In this document: positions 33,722-44,010 of the stretch, in pieces
Layout: each line of letters begins with the position of its first letter
How positions within the stretch are numbered: position 1 is the first letter of the stretch
NCBI GenBank assembly: GCA_951394405.1
Contig: OX596341.1
Span: 744,001 to 808,000, forward strand
Length of the DNA stretch: 64,000 nucleotides
Source: Coprinellus micaceus
Lineage: Eukaryota > Basidiomycota > Agaricomycetes > Agaricales > Psathyrellaceae
Direction of reading: 5' to 3'
Notes under the pieces: generated by a model
Database searches by the model: none
What the model was told of the DNA's origin: nothing
The model's input: the letters and a program-made list of their open reading frames with translations, nothing else
Program-made: the position numbers and the translations under genes

Positions 33722-34222
33722 CTACTTTTTCTTCCCCTTCTTCTTCTTCACACCCCCAGCCTTTGGCCCTGCACTCTGTATCTGGGGCGTCGAGGTTCCC
33801 GGAGCATTTGGAGCGGGGGTATCGACGACCACAGGAACAGGAGGAGGCGCGAGGACGACGGGCGGTTTCTTCCTGTTCTGCATTTTCTCAATGAGGGCGA
33901 GGTTGAGGGCTTCGAATCGGTTGAGGAAGATCGAGGAGTATGTCTTGAATTTTAGGCACTACACATCGAAGATATACTCAATCTTCCCGGTCTAATGGCA
34001 AGGATATGAAAGGAAGACGCACTGTAACATCGTTCGTAATCTTCAACACCAGCTTTCCCTCAGATGCCCGCCATTTGACGCAATACCTCGTCTACAATTT
34101 GAAATTGCAGGTCAACTTCGAACACAATACCCTCTATACAAGGTGCTCACCTTGTTGGGATCCCTCTCGTACAGGGCTTCAGCGGCATCTTGGAACTCCT
34201 GCCAGGAGTGGATGTAGACCAT
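33722..34222 (-). CDS. SRP9: Signal recognition particle subunit SRP9
   Basis: A 125-residue protein from exons 34222-34151, 34091-34023 and 33958-33722. The SRP9 fold sequence is clear: YIHSWQEFQDAAEALYERDP, then YCVKWRASEGKLVLKITNDV, then CLKFKTYSSIFLNRFEALN, matching the order and spacing of animal SRP9. SRP9 pairs with SRP14 on the Alu domain of SRP RNA and slows translation during ER targeting; the yeast counterpart is Srp21. A Pro/Val-rich linker and a Lys-rich end (GGVKKKKGKKK) extend beyond the core, as in fungal Srp21-type proteins. No exon is long enough to stand out in an ORF scan. It is divergent from the carrier gene at 34536. Confidence 0.9.
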
Positions 34223-34535
34223 CGCGCATCGAGGGCAACATGGACTGCAGCTGCCAGTGCTGACAACGCGGGTCGCGTGGCTCATCACGGTTCGGATCAG
34301 TTCATCCGATCCAGGTGAAGTGAGCCTGCCAAGAAAATGGACTGGCTCCGGCGCTTGTTTTTCCCCACACCCAAGAATTCGAACCGGTTCGCCGCTTCGG
34401 GTCTAGCACCCGAAATCCTGCGATAGGCCTCACCCCGGACTTGCGGGGTCTGTTCCTTGTCTCCTTCCTTGACATTCCTCCAAATTTTTATTCTCCTCGT
34501 CGCCGACGTCGACAGCGAGCAGCGAGCAAGCAGCG
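34223..34535. promoter_or_regulatory. Shared divergent promoter, SRP9 / 2-oxodicarboxylate carrier
   Basis: Only 313 bp separate the two divergent ATGs, so both promoters must lie here. No clear TATA box is visible, which fits housekeeping genes. A near-palindrome (TTCGGGTCTAGCACCCGAA, 34396-34414) could form a hairpin or bind a dimeric factor. Confidence 0.55.
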
Positions 34536-36577
34536 ATGTCCACCATCGAACACAAGCCTAAGCGTGCGTCGTGACGCGATCATGACGAAGGGGAATCCGG
34601 GGAGGCTGATTAGGAGTTGAATCTAGCTCTACCCTTCGTGGCGAACTTTGCTGCTGGGGCAATCGCTGGGATTTCTGAAATTCTGACGTTCTACCCTCTC
34701 GGTGAGTAGTTCATTACGTCGAGCGTTGTCGAAGCTAATGTCGTTCAACAGATGTCGTAAGTATCAGTGTTGCTGCATCATCGAACGATGAACGTGAACG
34801 CTCAACGGAACATGCTCGTGCGCGCTGTGTATATGGCGTTTAGGTCAAGACGAGGATCCAGTTGGAGAAGGGAAAGACCCAGGGTCTGGTGGGGACCTTC
34901 ACGTCGATCGTGAAGCAGGAAGGGTATGTCACGATCTCCAACTCTTCCTCTTCGCTTCCACACACCCCTGTTCCACACCAATTTGTTCTGGACGGAGTCA
35001 CGGCTGTCGAAGGGATATCTTCGAGCCCATCCACTCGCACCTCCCCTCTCTGCTCTGCCCCTTTACCGTCATGGAACCGGGTACTACCGATAGGGAGCGA
35101 TACAGACGGACGAGGTGTCAGGCGGTGCTTGGGGGATCTGTTTGGACGCACGCGAGCGGATCGTACCCCTCAGCGGACTGCTGTGCACCCCCGGTGGCGC
35201 CGAGCTCGCCTGCCGTCCTCGATGTTGATATGTCCTGACCCAATTGAGCTCGTCGACAAGCCGTGTATCGTTCCTCCGAGTTCAAGGGGTCCGCGGCGGG
35301 GTGTTGCATGTCCGGATCGGCCGTTTAACTTCGTCGCTTCACACCACTCAGGCGTGATGTCGTCCCCGTCTCCCACTGCAGCCATCCACTCGCTCTTACA
35401 CAACGACAATATTCATTGACTTAGAGATTGGGGCTTGGTAATGAAAAGCTTAAGAAGCGTAGGCGCGGTGCGGTACGCCGGGATGCGGGGCGACGCTTGC
35501 CGTTCAAGCTTTCTGGCCGACCGTCGCACCCTGCCTCAATTCTTTCCCTGTTCTGAGGTGGTCAAGCCGCCATTCTCTGACGGGGCCACCATAGGGGGTG
35601 TGTTAGAGTCGCGTCTCGAATCGAGACACCGTACCTCCATTGATTCATCCTATGATCTCCTCACAGCGTCGGCCGTCTCTACCGCGGCCTCGTCCCCCCA
35701 CTCCTCCTCGAAGCCCCCAAACGTGCCGTCAAGTTCGCCGCAAACGACTTCTGGGGCACAACCTTCCTGGATCTCGCCGGCGAGAAGAAGATGACGCAGA
35801 ACATCTCTGTCCTGACGGGTGCGGCTGCTGGTGCGACGGAGAGCTTTGTGGTGGTTCCGTTCGAGCTTGTGAAGATTCGGTTGCAGGATAAGAATAGTGT
35901 GTATAAGGGCCCGATGGATGTGGTGAGGCAGACGGTGGCGAAGGAGGGGTTGTTGGGGTTGTATGCGGGTATGGAGTCGACGTTTTGGAGGTGAGTGTAT
36001 CCGCTCCCTCGTGTGGTAGTTGAAGACTAACGCGTGTTGCACTGAATGTAGACATGTCTACTGGAACGCAGGCTACTTCGGGACGATCTACTCTGTCAAG
36101 GCGGTCCTCCCCAAGTCCAACACGCAAAACGAACAGCTCATGAACAACTTTGTGTCTGGTGCCATTGGTGGTTTCGCCGGCACCGTCGTGAACACTCCGT
36201 GCGTCCTCCCGTCTTGTCCCCGTCCCGCCTATCATCCTGATTTGTATACTCTCACTCTCCCGCAGCTTCGACGTCGTCAAGTCCCGCATCCAAGGCACAG
36301 AGAAGGTCCCTGGGGTCGTGCCCAAGTACAACTGGACGTACCCCGCGATCATGACCATCGCGCGCGAAGAGGGCGTGGCGGCGCTGTACAAGGGCTTCGT
36401 GCCCAAGGTCCTGCGTCTCGCTCCCGGAGGAGGTGTGCTCCTCCTCGTTGTGGAGTTTACGTTGGGGGTGTTTAGAACGGGTGAGTCGTCATAACTATTA
36501 CTTTTGCTCGTTTGTGGTATGGGAATGGACACTGATGATGGGGTGATGATATAGCACTCGGCCCTCCGTATATCTAG
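34536..36577 (+). CDS. ODC1: Mitochondrial 2-oxodicarboxylate carrier (ODC/SLC25A21 type)
   Basis: Mitochondrial carrier of 298 residues with three repeats, each bearing the signature PxD/ExxK/R: YPLDVVKTRIQ, VPFELVKIRLQ and PFDVVKSRIQ. It matches Odc1/Odc2 closely (GRLYRGLVPPLLLEAPKRAV, HVYWNAGYFG, GGFAGTVVNTPFDVV), which exchange 2-oxoadipate and 2-oxoglutarate across the inner membrane, in lysine metabolism and nitrogen assimilation. Eight exons: 34536-34563, 34627-34701, 34752-34756, 34844-34923, 35667-35990, 36052-36198, 36266-36480, 36555-36577. Exon 3 is only 5 nt (ATGTC) and is needed to complete the first signature. The intron 34924-35666 is 743 nt, far longer than the others. It appears functional. 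Confidence 0.92.
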
Positions 36578-37091
36578 AGACCCATCTGAACTGGACATCT
36601 AGGTAGAGAACTAGCGGGACTCGGAAGGGAGGAAGGAGGAAACGAAAAGTATGATGAATTGATACCATGGACGACTTGTTGTCGCATCGTCGCTTTACTA
36701 GTAGACGCCCCTGTTTGTTTCTTCTCATATCCTTCCAGGATTTCATTGGCGTTTCTTGTGTATATCTCATTGCATACTAACCTACACATCCCGGTTGGCT
36801 ACGATTGTTGCTATGGGATGATAAGATGCTTCAGAGAAAACACGAGTGGTGATGTCAATGGGCCTGGGGTGAGGGGGTATCGTCGGTTAGGATGGCGTGT
36901 GGGCGTCTCGTCGTCGTGTTGGGTTCGTGCGGGGTTCGTCCAGGAAGTTGGTTTTTGCATCGAAGTGGTGACGAGGTGGGGGTATGGTCTGGTTCTACGG
37001 TAAGTGATTGTGCGTCCCCATGACTCGCAACGGACTGACCTCGATTGCGTACAGAAAAGGTTTTATGTACCAAGCTAAAGATTCCTCCCAA
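36578..37091. other. Intergenic between convergent genes, no gene seen
   Basis: The 3' flanks of the carrier (plus) and of the proline-rich membrane protein (minus) meet here. No frame is convincing on either strand. Confidence 0.5.
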
Positions 37092-37711
37092 TTACCTCCC
37101 ATCTTGATAGGCAGGAGGGACCCCAGCAGGGACAGCACCAACGTGCGCCGGTGGCCCAGGCACGGGCGCCTGCGCCTCCGCACCGACCTGAGGCTGAGGG
37201 AATACGGGAGCCGCGCCGTTGGGCTGCAGCACCGACGCCGCTGGCAAACCCGGAGCGCCCTGTTGAGGTGGTGGTGGGCTGAAGTTCTTATACTGCTGCG
37301 TGCTGTCCGAGCCGCCCATGGATGGGGGGAGGGTGGAGAAGGGCTGCTGGGGGTAGTATCCCATTTGTGGTTGGCCGTACGCGTTGGGGGCGCCGTAGGG
37401 AGGGTAGCCAGGCGCGGGGGCGCCGGTGTATGGGGGCAGTTGTTGGTCCATTCGGACTTGGTTGGCTTGGAGAGCGGCGAGGCGGTCTACGGGCGCATAA
37501 ATGAAGGAGAGGGAGTTGGTGGATTGTAAGGACAGGGGTGTGAGGGAGGGTAAGGGTGGAACGTACCAGCCTCAGCGCGGAGTCTGTCTGCCTGGCGCTT
37601 CCGCACTGCGTAGCTTCCTATGGATATGAGGAGGACGAGGACGGAGACGCCGATGATGATTCCGACGCGTTCGCCTGTGGTGAGGCCTGAGCTGGTGTAG
37701 TAGATTGTCAT
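37092..37711 (-). CDS. Single-span membrane protein with Pro-rich tail, LPPY and PPAY motifs
   Basis: Unrecognised 179-residue protein from exon 1 37711-37567 and exon 2 37486-37092. The short outside part (MTIYYTSSGLTTGE) leads into a span at about residues 16-34 and a basic VRKRQADRLR segment. The exon-2 tail is Pro/Gln/Gly/Tyr-rich with DQQLPPYTG, PGYPPYGAP and, at the extreme C-terminus, GVPPAYQDGR. Two canonical PPxY sites and one LPPY fit the layout of fungal Rsp5 adaptors such as Rcr1 or Sna3 (single or few spans with a PY tail), but sequence alone does not show homology. Its two-exon layout is the same as that of the genes at 8.0 and 20.6 kb. Confidence 0.72.
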
Positions 37712-39760
37712 GGCTCCCTCGCGGTCTTCGAGTTCGATGTCCCGGGAAAGTGTGGCTGGGAGGGACTTGGTCGAGGGGAAGGGCAGAACAAAAGGGTACG
37801 TAAGTTGAAATTTCCCCTTATTTATACGCGAGACGATGGAGGCTGTTCCATCCAGGGGCGGGCGATTGTCCAATGTTGGGATCCATACTATCATTCACAA
37901 GGATCCGTAACAATTTGAGCAATGTGCAAGTTTCTCGCCCACGGTTAGAGTCTTGGCCGCCAAAGTCCGTAAACATACGCGCTCTCATCTTGAGTTTACG
38001 AATATCTAGGAATTTATTTGACATCTGGAGGACTGGTGTTGCCAGCATTGTCCCGGGACGAGGGGGTCCAAAAACTAAGGATGCGCAAAAATTGTGACGC
38101 GCGGCATCAAGCGGCTGTCACACCTTTCGGTCAAACCCGAGAGCAGGCGTGACATGGTCAACCTCCGGCGGGTCCACCGTTTGACCACATCCCCCCTGTA
38201 CCTCCTGAAAAACTACGGGATGGCGCACAAAGTCAATGGTCACCCTTTGCAAGAGTTTTGGTTGAACCTAGAAGCATGTAAGATTTACGATGCGGGGGAC
38301 GCGTCACGACACGTGATTCAATTTCGGCGGAGATTGAAACAGACGCGTCTCAAATTGTCACTCCCCAACTCGCTGCTGGATTTCTCTGCACTGCCGGCTC
38401 ATATCCCTCGCTTGGGGGTTGATATGGTGTGTCATAGACCCCAAGCAGATATTAGGGTCATCAAAAGGGGGGTCCCTGCCCTCACCCCAGAACCACGCTC
38501 AAAATACACCCAAAAACGGGGACCCCCGCCTCCAAATCCTCCCCTAGCTCTTCAAAAAGTTCACCAATACTCACGAAACCTTCACCAATGGATTCCCCCG
38601 AACCAACAGAATATGGCGCTCAGGTCTTTGTCCCGAGTGAAGTCCTGCCTTGGCCAAAAATCGGGTTTTACATTGCAATGTGGGATTTACAGTCCACTGG
38701 TAATGATAGTAGCACCCGAACTGCGATGGTTTTCATCAATATATGGGCGGGTGCAGTGGGCATGACTCCGGGATCGGCGCCCCTGATGCTCCAGCCATAC
38801 ATTCACGCAGAGAGCGCTGGGGAGCACTCGGTTCGGGCGGCGGGTTCAAGGCGGGCAGAGACCTCATTCCGTGCTCGTCGCGGACGGTCGTTAGGGAGGC
38901 GACACTCGGAATCAAGGTTCGACTCATATCTGTGGTTGCCTTTCTTTTCGAACGTGCAAAAATGAGCATGGGAAGTTGGAGGAGATTTCTACCAGATTTC
39001 TACCAGGCCGTGTTCGGGTCGGGATAAGGCGAGATGGGGTGGCGTTCGTGGACAAACAGGAGCTTCCGTTTATCGCGAAAGCTCAGCCCGAAAGCGAGCA
39101 TTAGATGTAGGTCCCCTCTGCTCACCAAAATGCGCCGTAGAACGCGAAGACCACGGGCGCTTAACATCCCGGCGGCTGTGTCCAACGCGCACATCAGATG
39201 TTACACTCATGTCACTGCAAGTCATGTGCCCATGAATCCCCACGGCAGTAGATGTTCATAGATATGCTTAAGAGCTGAAAGCCCAAGTTTCTCAGAGGAA
39301 CCTTTGGAACCCTCTCAACCGTGGTACCCCACTCTCGAATCGTCCAGACAATTTTTTTTTACAGTCAAAAAGTGTCACGCAGTATGACAGTGAAGCTACG
39401 GATGTGGACTCTGGTGTATTCTTTCTTCATTTCTCGTGATGAACAGTTTTGCGTGAGCCAACCAAATTAATCTTATCGTCGTGCAGCATCTCACTGATCC
39501 GTCGTCTTTGGCCAGCAACCACAACGTCCAGACTTCACCCGTGTAGCTTCCAGGGGCCATCTGGACGCTTTCTTCCCCTGTTGTGTTCTCCGCCCCTCGG
39601 GCACCCGGTAATCGCTAATCCTAGCCTCTAGATCATTATCCACACTGGTCAACAGCACCATTTGAGAGCGACTTTCATATGTACGAACAGAGATGGATCG
39701 ACGGTTTCCTCCTGCTGACATGGCTTTATGTTAGATCCTTGCTCAAGAAACATTAACTCC
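37712..39760. other. Intergenic, no secure gene; weak ORF 38588-38965
   Basis: About 2 kb. The plus frame 38588-38965 starts at an ATG and its first 60 codons look protein-like (for example EVLPWPKIGFYIAMWDLQST), but the end is Arg/Ser-rich noise and no intron model improves it. The longer frame 38094-38765 begins at a GTG and has biased composition. Nothing else is supported. Confidence 0.4.
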
Positions 39761-40960
39761 ATGACTAGAAGCTCATCGGAACCCAGCCCCTCCGTGTGTG
39801 AGGCCGGGGACATCGCTCGGTCCGATTCCGGCCAGAGTGGGCCTTTCGAAAGAATTCCGGTTGAAATCCTCCAACACACCATGTGTTCCTCCGCCTTCTC
39901 CGTGCCCCACTCGCCGAACGACGCACCTAGGGAGTGCGATGAAAACCCCTTGATTTTCATCTTAAGCGTCTTCAGGAGCTGGCGGTCTGTCGCACTCGGG
40001 CCCTCTGGGTGCTTCTACCCGAGCTCCATCTAGTTGGTGCCAACAGATCGGGAGATAGGCTGGCTTGGTTGGCTGCACCTTCACTTCCTTCGGTCGGGGT
40101 CGCTTCCATGTCCTTCTCATTCGAAATCAGGGGGTCTGTTTTCGAAGAAAAACCCATGTTAATGGCATTCATTCTGTCGGCTCTGAATGAACCCTGCCAG
40201 CTGTGGAAGGAAGCCACCATACTACGTATGCCCCCCCGCAGTCTTCACAGAGTTCAACTCAGTAACTCACGGAAAATTCTCCTCTCCAAGTTCGAATTGA
40301 CCTTCGATCACGATCGATGGCTTTGGGACCTCCCACCCGACGAGACGCCAGAACCCACTATCCTTGATTTGTCATCGTCTATCAGAGTCGATACGGCAAA
40401 AGAGATGGTTTGCCCTTTTGTACCCCAGCTTCCTCTGGTCCAGCTTGAGCAATTCAGTGCGAGCCTATACCGCCCTTCCACCTACAGTGACTTCATTGGC
40501 GCCAGCCCTCCTAACTTACAATCCCTGCGTTGCAATATCAGAACACTGGACCCCTCCCTCCCGAGCACCTCCACCCTTCCCTGCCTTCAGGTCCTTCACC
40601 TTACAACCTACGGCGCGGATGATCTTTCCCTCCATCGCATTCTCGACCACCCAGTCACTTCGTCATTGGAGGAAATTGCCGTCGTATGTCTTGGCTCTCA
40701 CGGCTACCATACGTTGGACGTTTCCGCCCACATGAGGCTGGGCAATGGAATCCTGCTACTTGCATGGTTTACCCGAGTTCGGCCTCTTATCTTGGGCTGC
40801 TCTGTGGAGAACGTTTAAATTCGACTCTTTATGATCCCTTCCTACCATCCTTTCCTTTTTACTCTCACCTTCTCGAGCCTACCACCGCGCTGACCCCGAA
40901 CCCCCCAGGAGCCCTGTCTATGCCATATAGACGAGCCCTCACCATTCTACTGCTTTCCTT
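39761..40960 (+). pseudogene. Broken F-box gene copy (inverted relative of 23.0-25.0 kb)
   Basis: Closely related to the gene at 23031-24977 but on the other strand. The first frame runs from ATG 39761 through the F-box (GPFERIPVEILQHTM..FRSWRSVALG), then a small deletion shifts the frame and a stop follows at 40031. A second frame (about 40110-40818) restores the leucine-rich region (WLWDLPPDETPEPTILDLSS, LQVLHLTTYGADDLSLHRIL), lacks about ten residues after LDLSS, and stops at 40816. Traces continue in a third frame (STLYDPF) to about 40960. The C-terminal third is absent. Confidence 0.88.
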
Positions 40961-42005
40961 CTCTGACATTCCTCTCTATTGCTCTTCCCCGTTCTCAAGC
41001 AACGCATCGGCTTCGTCGAAGCTACCGCCGAACTATCCTCATTATTGCATTTGATGTAACTGTTGTATTCGAACTCAAAGCCCAACTCCGAAATACGCAG
41101 CCTCAGGCTGGACCATGCTGAATTCACAATTGACACCTGAATTTCCGGATTCCTTATTTGCCTTCACTTGAGCCCTCGCGCGCGAGGGGGCATACTTATT
41201 ACTGACAAATCTACCTACAGTGGGTCTGGCCATAATTCCTCGCGATGGATCGAACTCGATACGAGCTATGCGTCTGTGCGCTATTAATAACCCCTCCCGA
41301 TGACGTTCGTTGCCGACTATATTAGGCAGGTCCCAGCTGTACACCGATAGCTAGGTCTATCCACTACCATTCAGTCTCGAGGAGTCTCCCTTGGCGAGTG
41401 GCCCCTCCGGGGAACTCCAGTAGGCACTCCCCGAGGTATTAGATCCCCTTTGGTCGTTTTATACAATGTCTCCGGACCCTACTTTTAAAATGGCTTCATA
41501 CAAATGGTAGAGGTATGTCCCGAGCAAGGGGCACTGTGGAAGGCGGAGATCACGGGCGCCTATTGTCAAGCTCGCGCCCATCAACTGTTATCCTCACGTC
41601 ACTGTGCGCCACCGCGAGGGCTGTGCCCTCGAATCGCCTCTCCGATGCTTACAATACATCGTATAAATATGTACTCCTGCGGGTGGGCTATAGGGGACGT
41701 ATTTTGAGATAGTATGGGTGGTGATAATTGAAGCCTATGACGTAGGGTTACAGTGAGAGCATCCGCGGAGTTGTACTGAACCGTCAAGTGTTCTCTCCCA
41801 CATGGGCCTGAATAAATTCTCCCAGTCAAGTTGAGTGACCGCTCCACGCCGTGGGCCCTGTGACATTGCTTCCAGGCCATGCACACACCAGCCCAATTTC
41901 TTGGCTTCTGCAAGGATGTTACGGCTCCAGTGTTTGCAGGTCGTGCTGCATGCCTGAGGGTCGGAACACTGCGGGCGAATTCAATATTTACACGATAAAT
42001 TTGGC
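40961..42005. other. Intergenic with one dispersed repeat
   Basis: Holds the repeat at 41131-41298 and the 3' flank of the NACHT gene. Near 41548-41570 a short inverse match to the AGGCGCCCGT motif at about 3250 is visible. No gene seen. Confidence 0.5.
41131..41298 (+). repeat. Dispersed repeat, copy matching 31661-31838
   Basis: Inverse copy of the segment at 31661-31838, aligned over nearly its whole length with many substitutions and small indels. It contains the palindromic core CCTCGCGCGCGAGG (41173-41186). Confidence 0.65.
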
Positions 42006-44010
42006 TTAGGCGATCTTGACTCTTACCTCAGAGTGCATGCGGTCATAGAAACAGAAAAGGATCTCTTTCTCATCCACCGCCAACGGCTCTGGCCCATTCC
42101 ACCCCGGTTTCGACATCTGCTCAATCGCGCGCTGGTTTATCGTGAGGATGAGTTGGGTCCACCAAGCGGCGTCGCAGAGAGCGAGTTGGTCGGTCCAAGA
42201 AGAGTCTAAGGGGTAATACCAAAAGTTGTACTTGGTAGTTATGTGGAAGAAATATCGGAGGAACCGATCCAAATCCTGCTCTGAGGCGAAGGGGACACAG
42301 GGTCCTTTGTCTAAAACAAGGCAGAGATATGTCAGGGCCGTCGACGAGTGCGATGAGTATAGATGAGCTGCACATACTTCTGAGTACGCGTATGATGGCT
42401 TCTGCGCAGAGGCCTGCCCATCCATTTGGGTCCTGGGATAGTTCGCCGCACCGTGCCTCATCCAACAGGAAGTCTAGGAAAGATTTGTGGTGGAACTGGA
42501 ATGGTGTCGAGTCGTCGTGTGGAGGTGGAATCGAGATCAAGGAAGCAAGATTCCCCAAGGCGTAAGTTGACTCTCCCTCGACACTCTCAAGGAAGCGTCT
42601 CCAGTAGTCCGCAGGCAACCCATCGTTATATTGGCCTATCACACCGACCCAGCTGACCGTCAGCTGTGGGTTAGGACTAGAGTTGAGGATGTGGGTGTAT
42701 AGCCTGTCCAGCGGCGCGTATGGGTTCTTCCGGCTGCTTCCCTGGTTCAGGCACAGAATGTGCTCGAGCTGCTGTTGTGGAAGATGAGATGGGTCCGAAA
42801 TGTAGCGGATGACGATGGCGGCAAATATAAATTGCCCAGAAGCTGTATCAGTAATCCATCGGATGGCGTCGTCGCTAGGCCATGCGGAAGAGAGGCGAAA
42901 CCTCCGTCGGATCTCGGCGAATTGCGCCCTCAAAAAAAGCTCTACGTCTTCGTCCGGGCTATACTTGGAGTCAAGGAAAACCTTGCGAGTGAGAGGTACT
43001 GCATCACTCGCAAAGAAATCCTCGATCACACGCTCAGGGCGACTCGCAACGAGGATTCGGAATGGGAAAGCAGGGTCCTTTGCACATCGCAGGAGGGTGG
43101 ATAGGATATCGACTTGATCGTCCTCGTTCCTCCGCATTGATTCTTGGCGTGACGGATCGTGGTACTGCTCGGCTTCCACCTCATCTACCCCGTCAATGAT
43201 AATGACCTTGGGGGTGGGTGAGCGATCGTACCCTCCGTGAGTTTGGCGCAAAGGCCCGAGGACCAGGACCTCTATTTGATCTTCGAGGCGCTGGTTCAAC
43301 GTGGTTGGGTCCTCCTCGATTACCGATAGTAGTCTTTCCCTATAACCCTGAAGGCTCTGATGAAGTTGCAGGTGGTATGCCAGCGTTGGCACCAAGCACC
43401 TTTTCGAACGTCTGTTGCTTGATCCAGAAAACGAGGAGAAAAAGAAACTGGCTGCCAAAAGCCCGTGGTGTTTGCACCGCTCCGCAATCGACCCCAATAT
43501 AGCTGTCTTGCCCGCTCCAGCAGGGCCTGTAACCCACATAACCTTATTTGGTTGGGCGTCCTCGTCCCCTCCAATAATCCAACTAAGAATTTCCTCTTGC
43601 ACTGCTCTCCTGGTCTCTGGATGACACTTGGGGGCATCACAGCGCTCGCCCGAGTTGTAGGACGCCTCGTCTGCGATGTGAGTACGAAGGTCTGCGGAAG
43701 CGGACGCCTATACTCGTAAACCGCGTTTGAGGGATAAGCAGAGAGTAGGCTTACGGTCGAAGAGGCTCTTGGAGGGTCCCAAGTTGATGTGCTGGTTCTG
43801 AATGGTAAACCCTCGAGCATTGGGAAAGATGTTGAACTCTGACCCCAGCGCAGGGGCCATGTGGCGATTCTCAGTATGCGACCTGGGCGGTGATATGTCC
43901 ATGATGTCGGTAGGTTCGACTCGTCCTACCTCTCGGCGGTTTGGAGCCGTTCGGGCGGTAGATCGTCGCTTGAAGGGCGCCATGACCTTGCTAAGAAATG
44001 TTGGGGGCAT
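42006..44010 (-). CDS. NACHT-type STAND NTPase (NLR-like), no C-terminal repeats
   Basis: A 624-residue protein from exons 44010-43755, 43691-42378 and 42310-42006. The N-terminus carries a short segment typical of mushroom NACHT proteins (SEFNIFPNARGFTIQNQHIN), followed by CDAPKCHPETRRAVQEEIL, just before the nucleotide-binding domain. Walker A is GPAGAGKTA (about 141-149) and Walker B is VIIIDGVDE (about 245-253); FRILVASRPE is the sensor-1 Arg motif and FHHKSFLDFLLD the C-terminal helical motif. NACHT proteins in fungi act in non-self recognition and regulated cell death, usually with WD40, ankyrin or TPR repeats at the C-terminus. Here none is present; a short Trp/Phe-rich tail ends the protein. 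All junctions are canonical. Confidence 0.9.

Noticed and set aside
34350..34440. tRNA-like GGTTCGAATTC with a 7-bp stem
   Set aside because: The T-stem does not pair and no cloverleaf is possible; kept only as a palindrome in the divergent promoter.
38094..38765. 223-codon plus-strand ORF
   Set aside because: Starts at GTG, has Arg/Leu/Pro-biased text and no motif; no splice model improves it.
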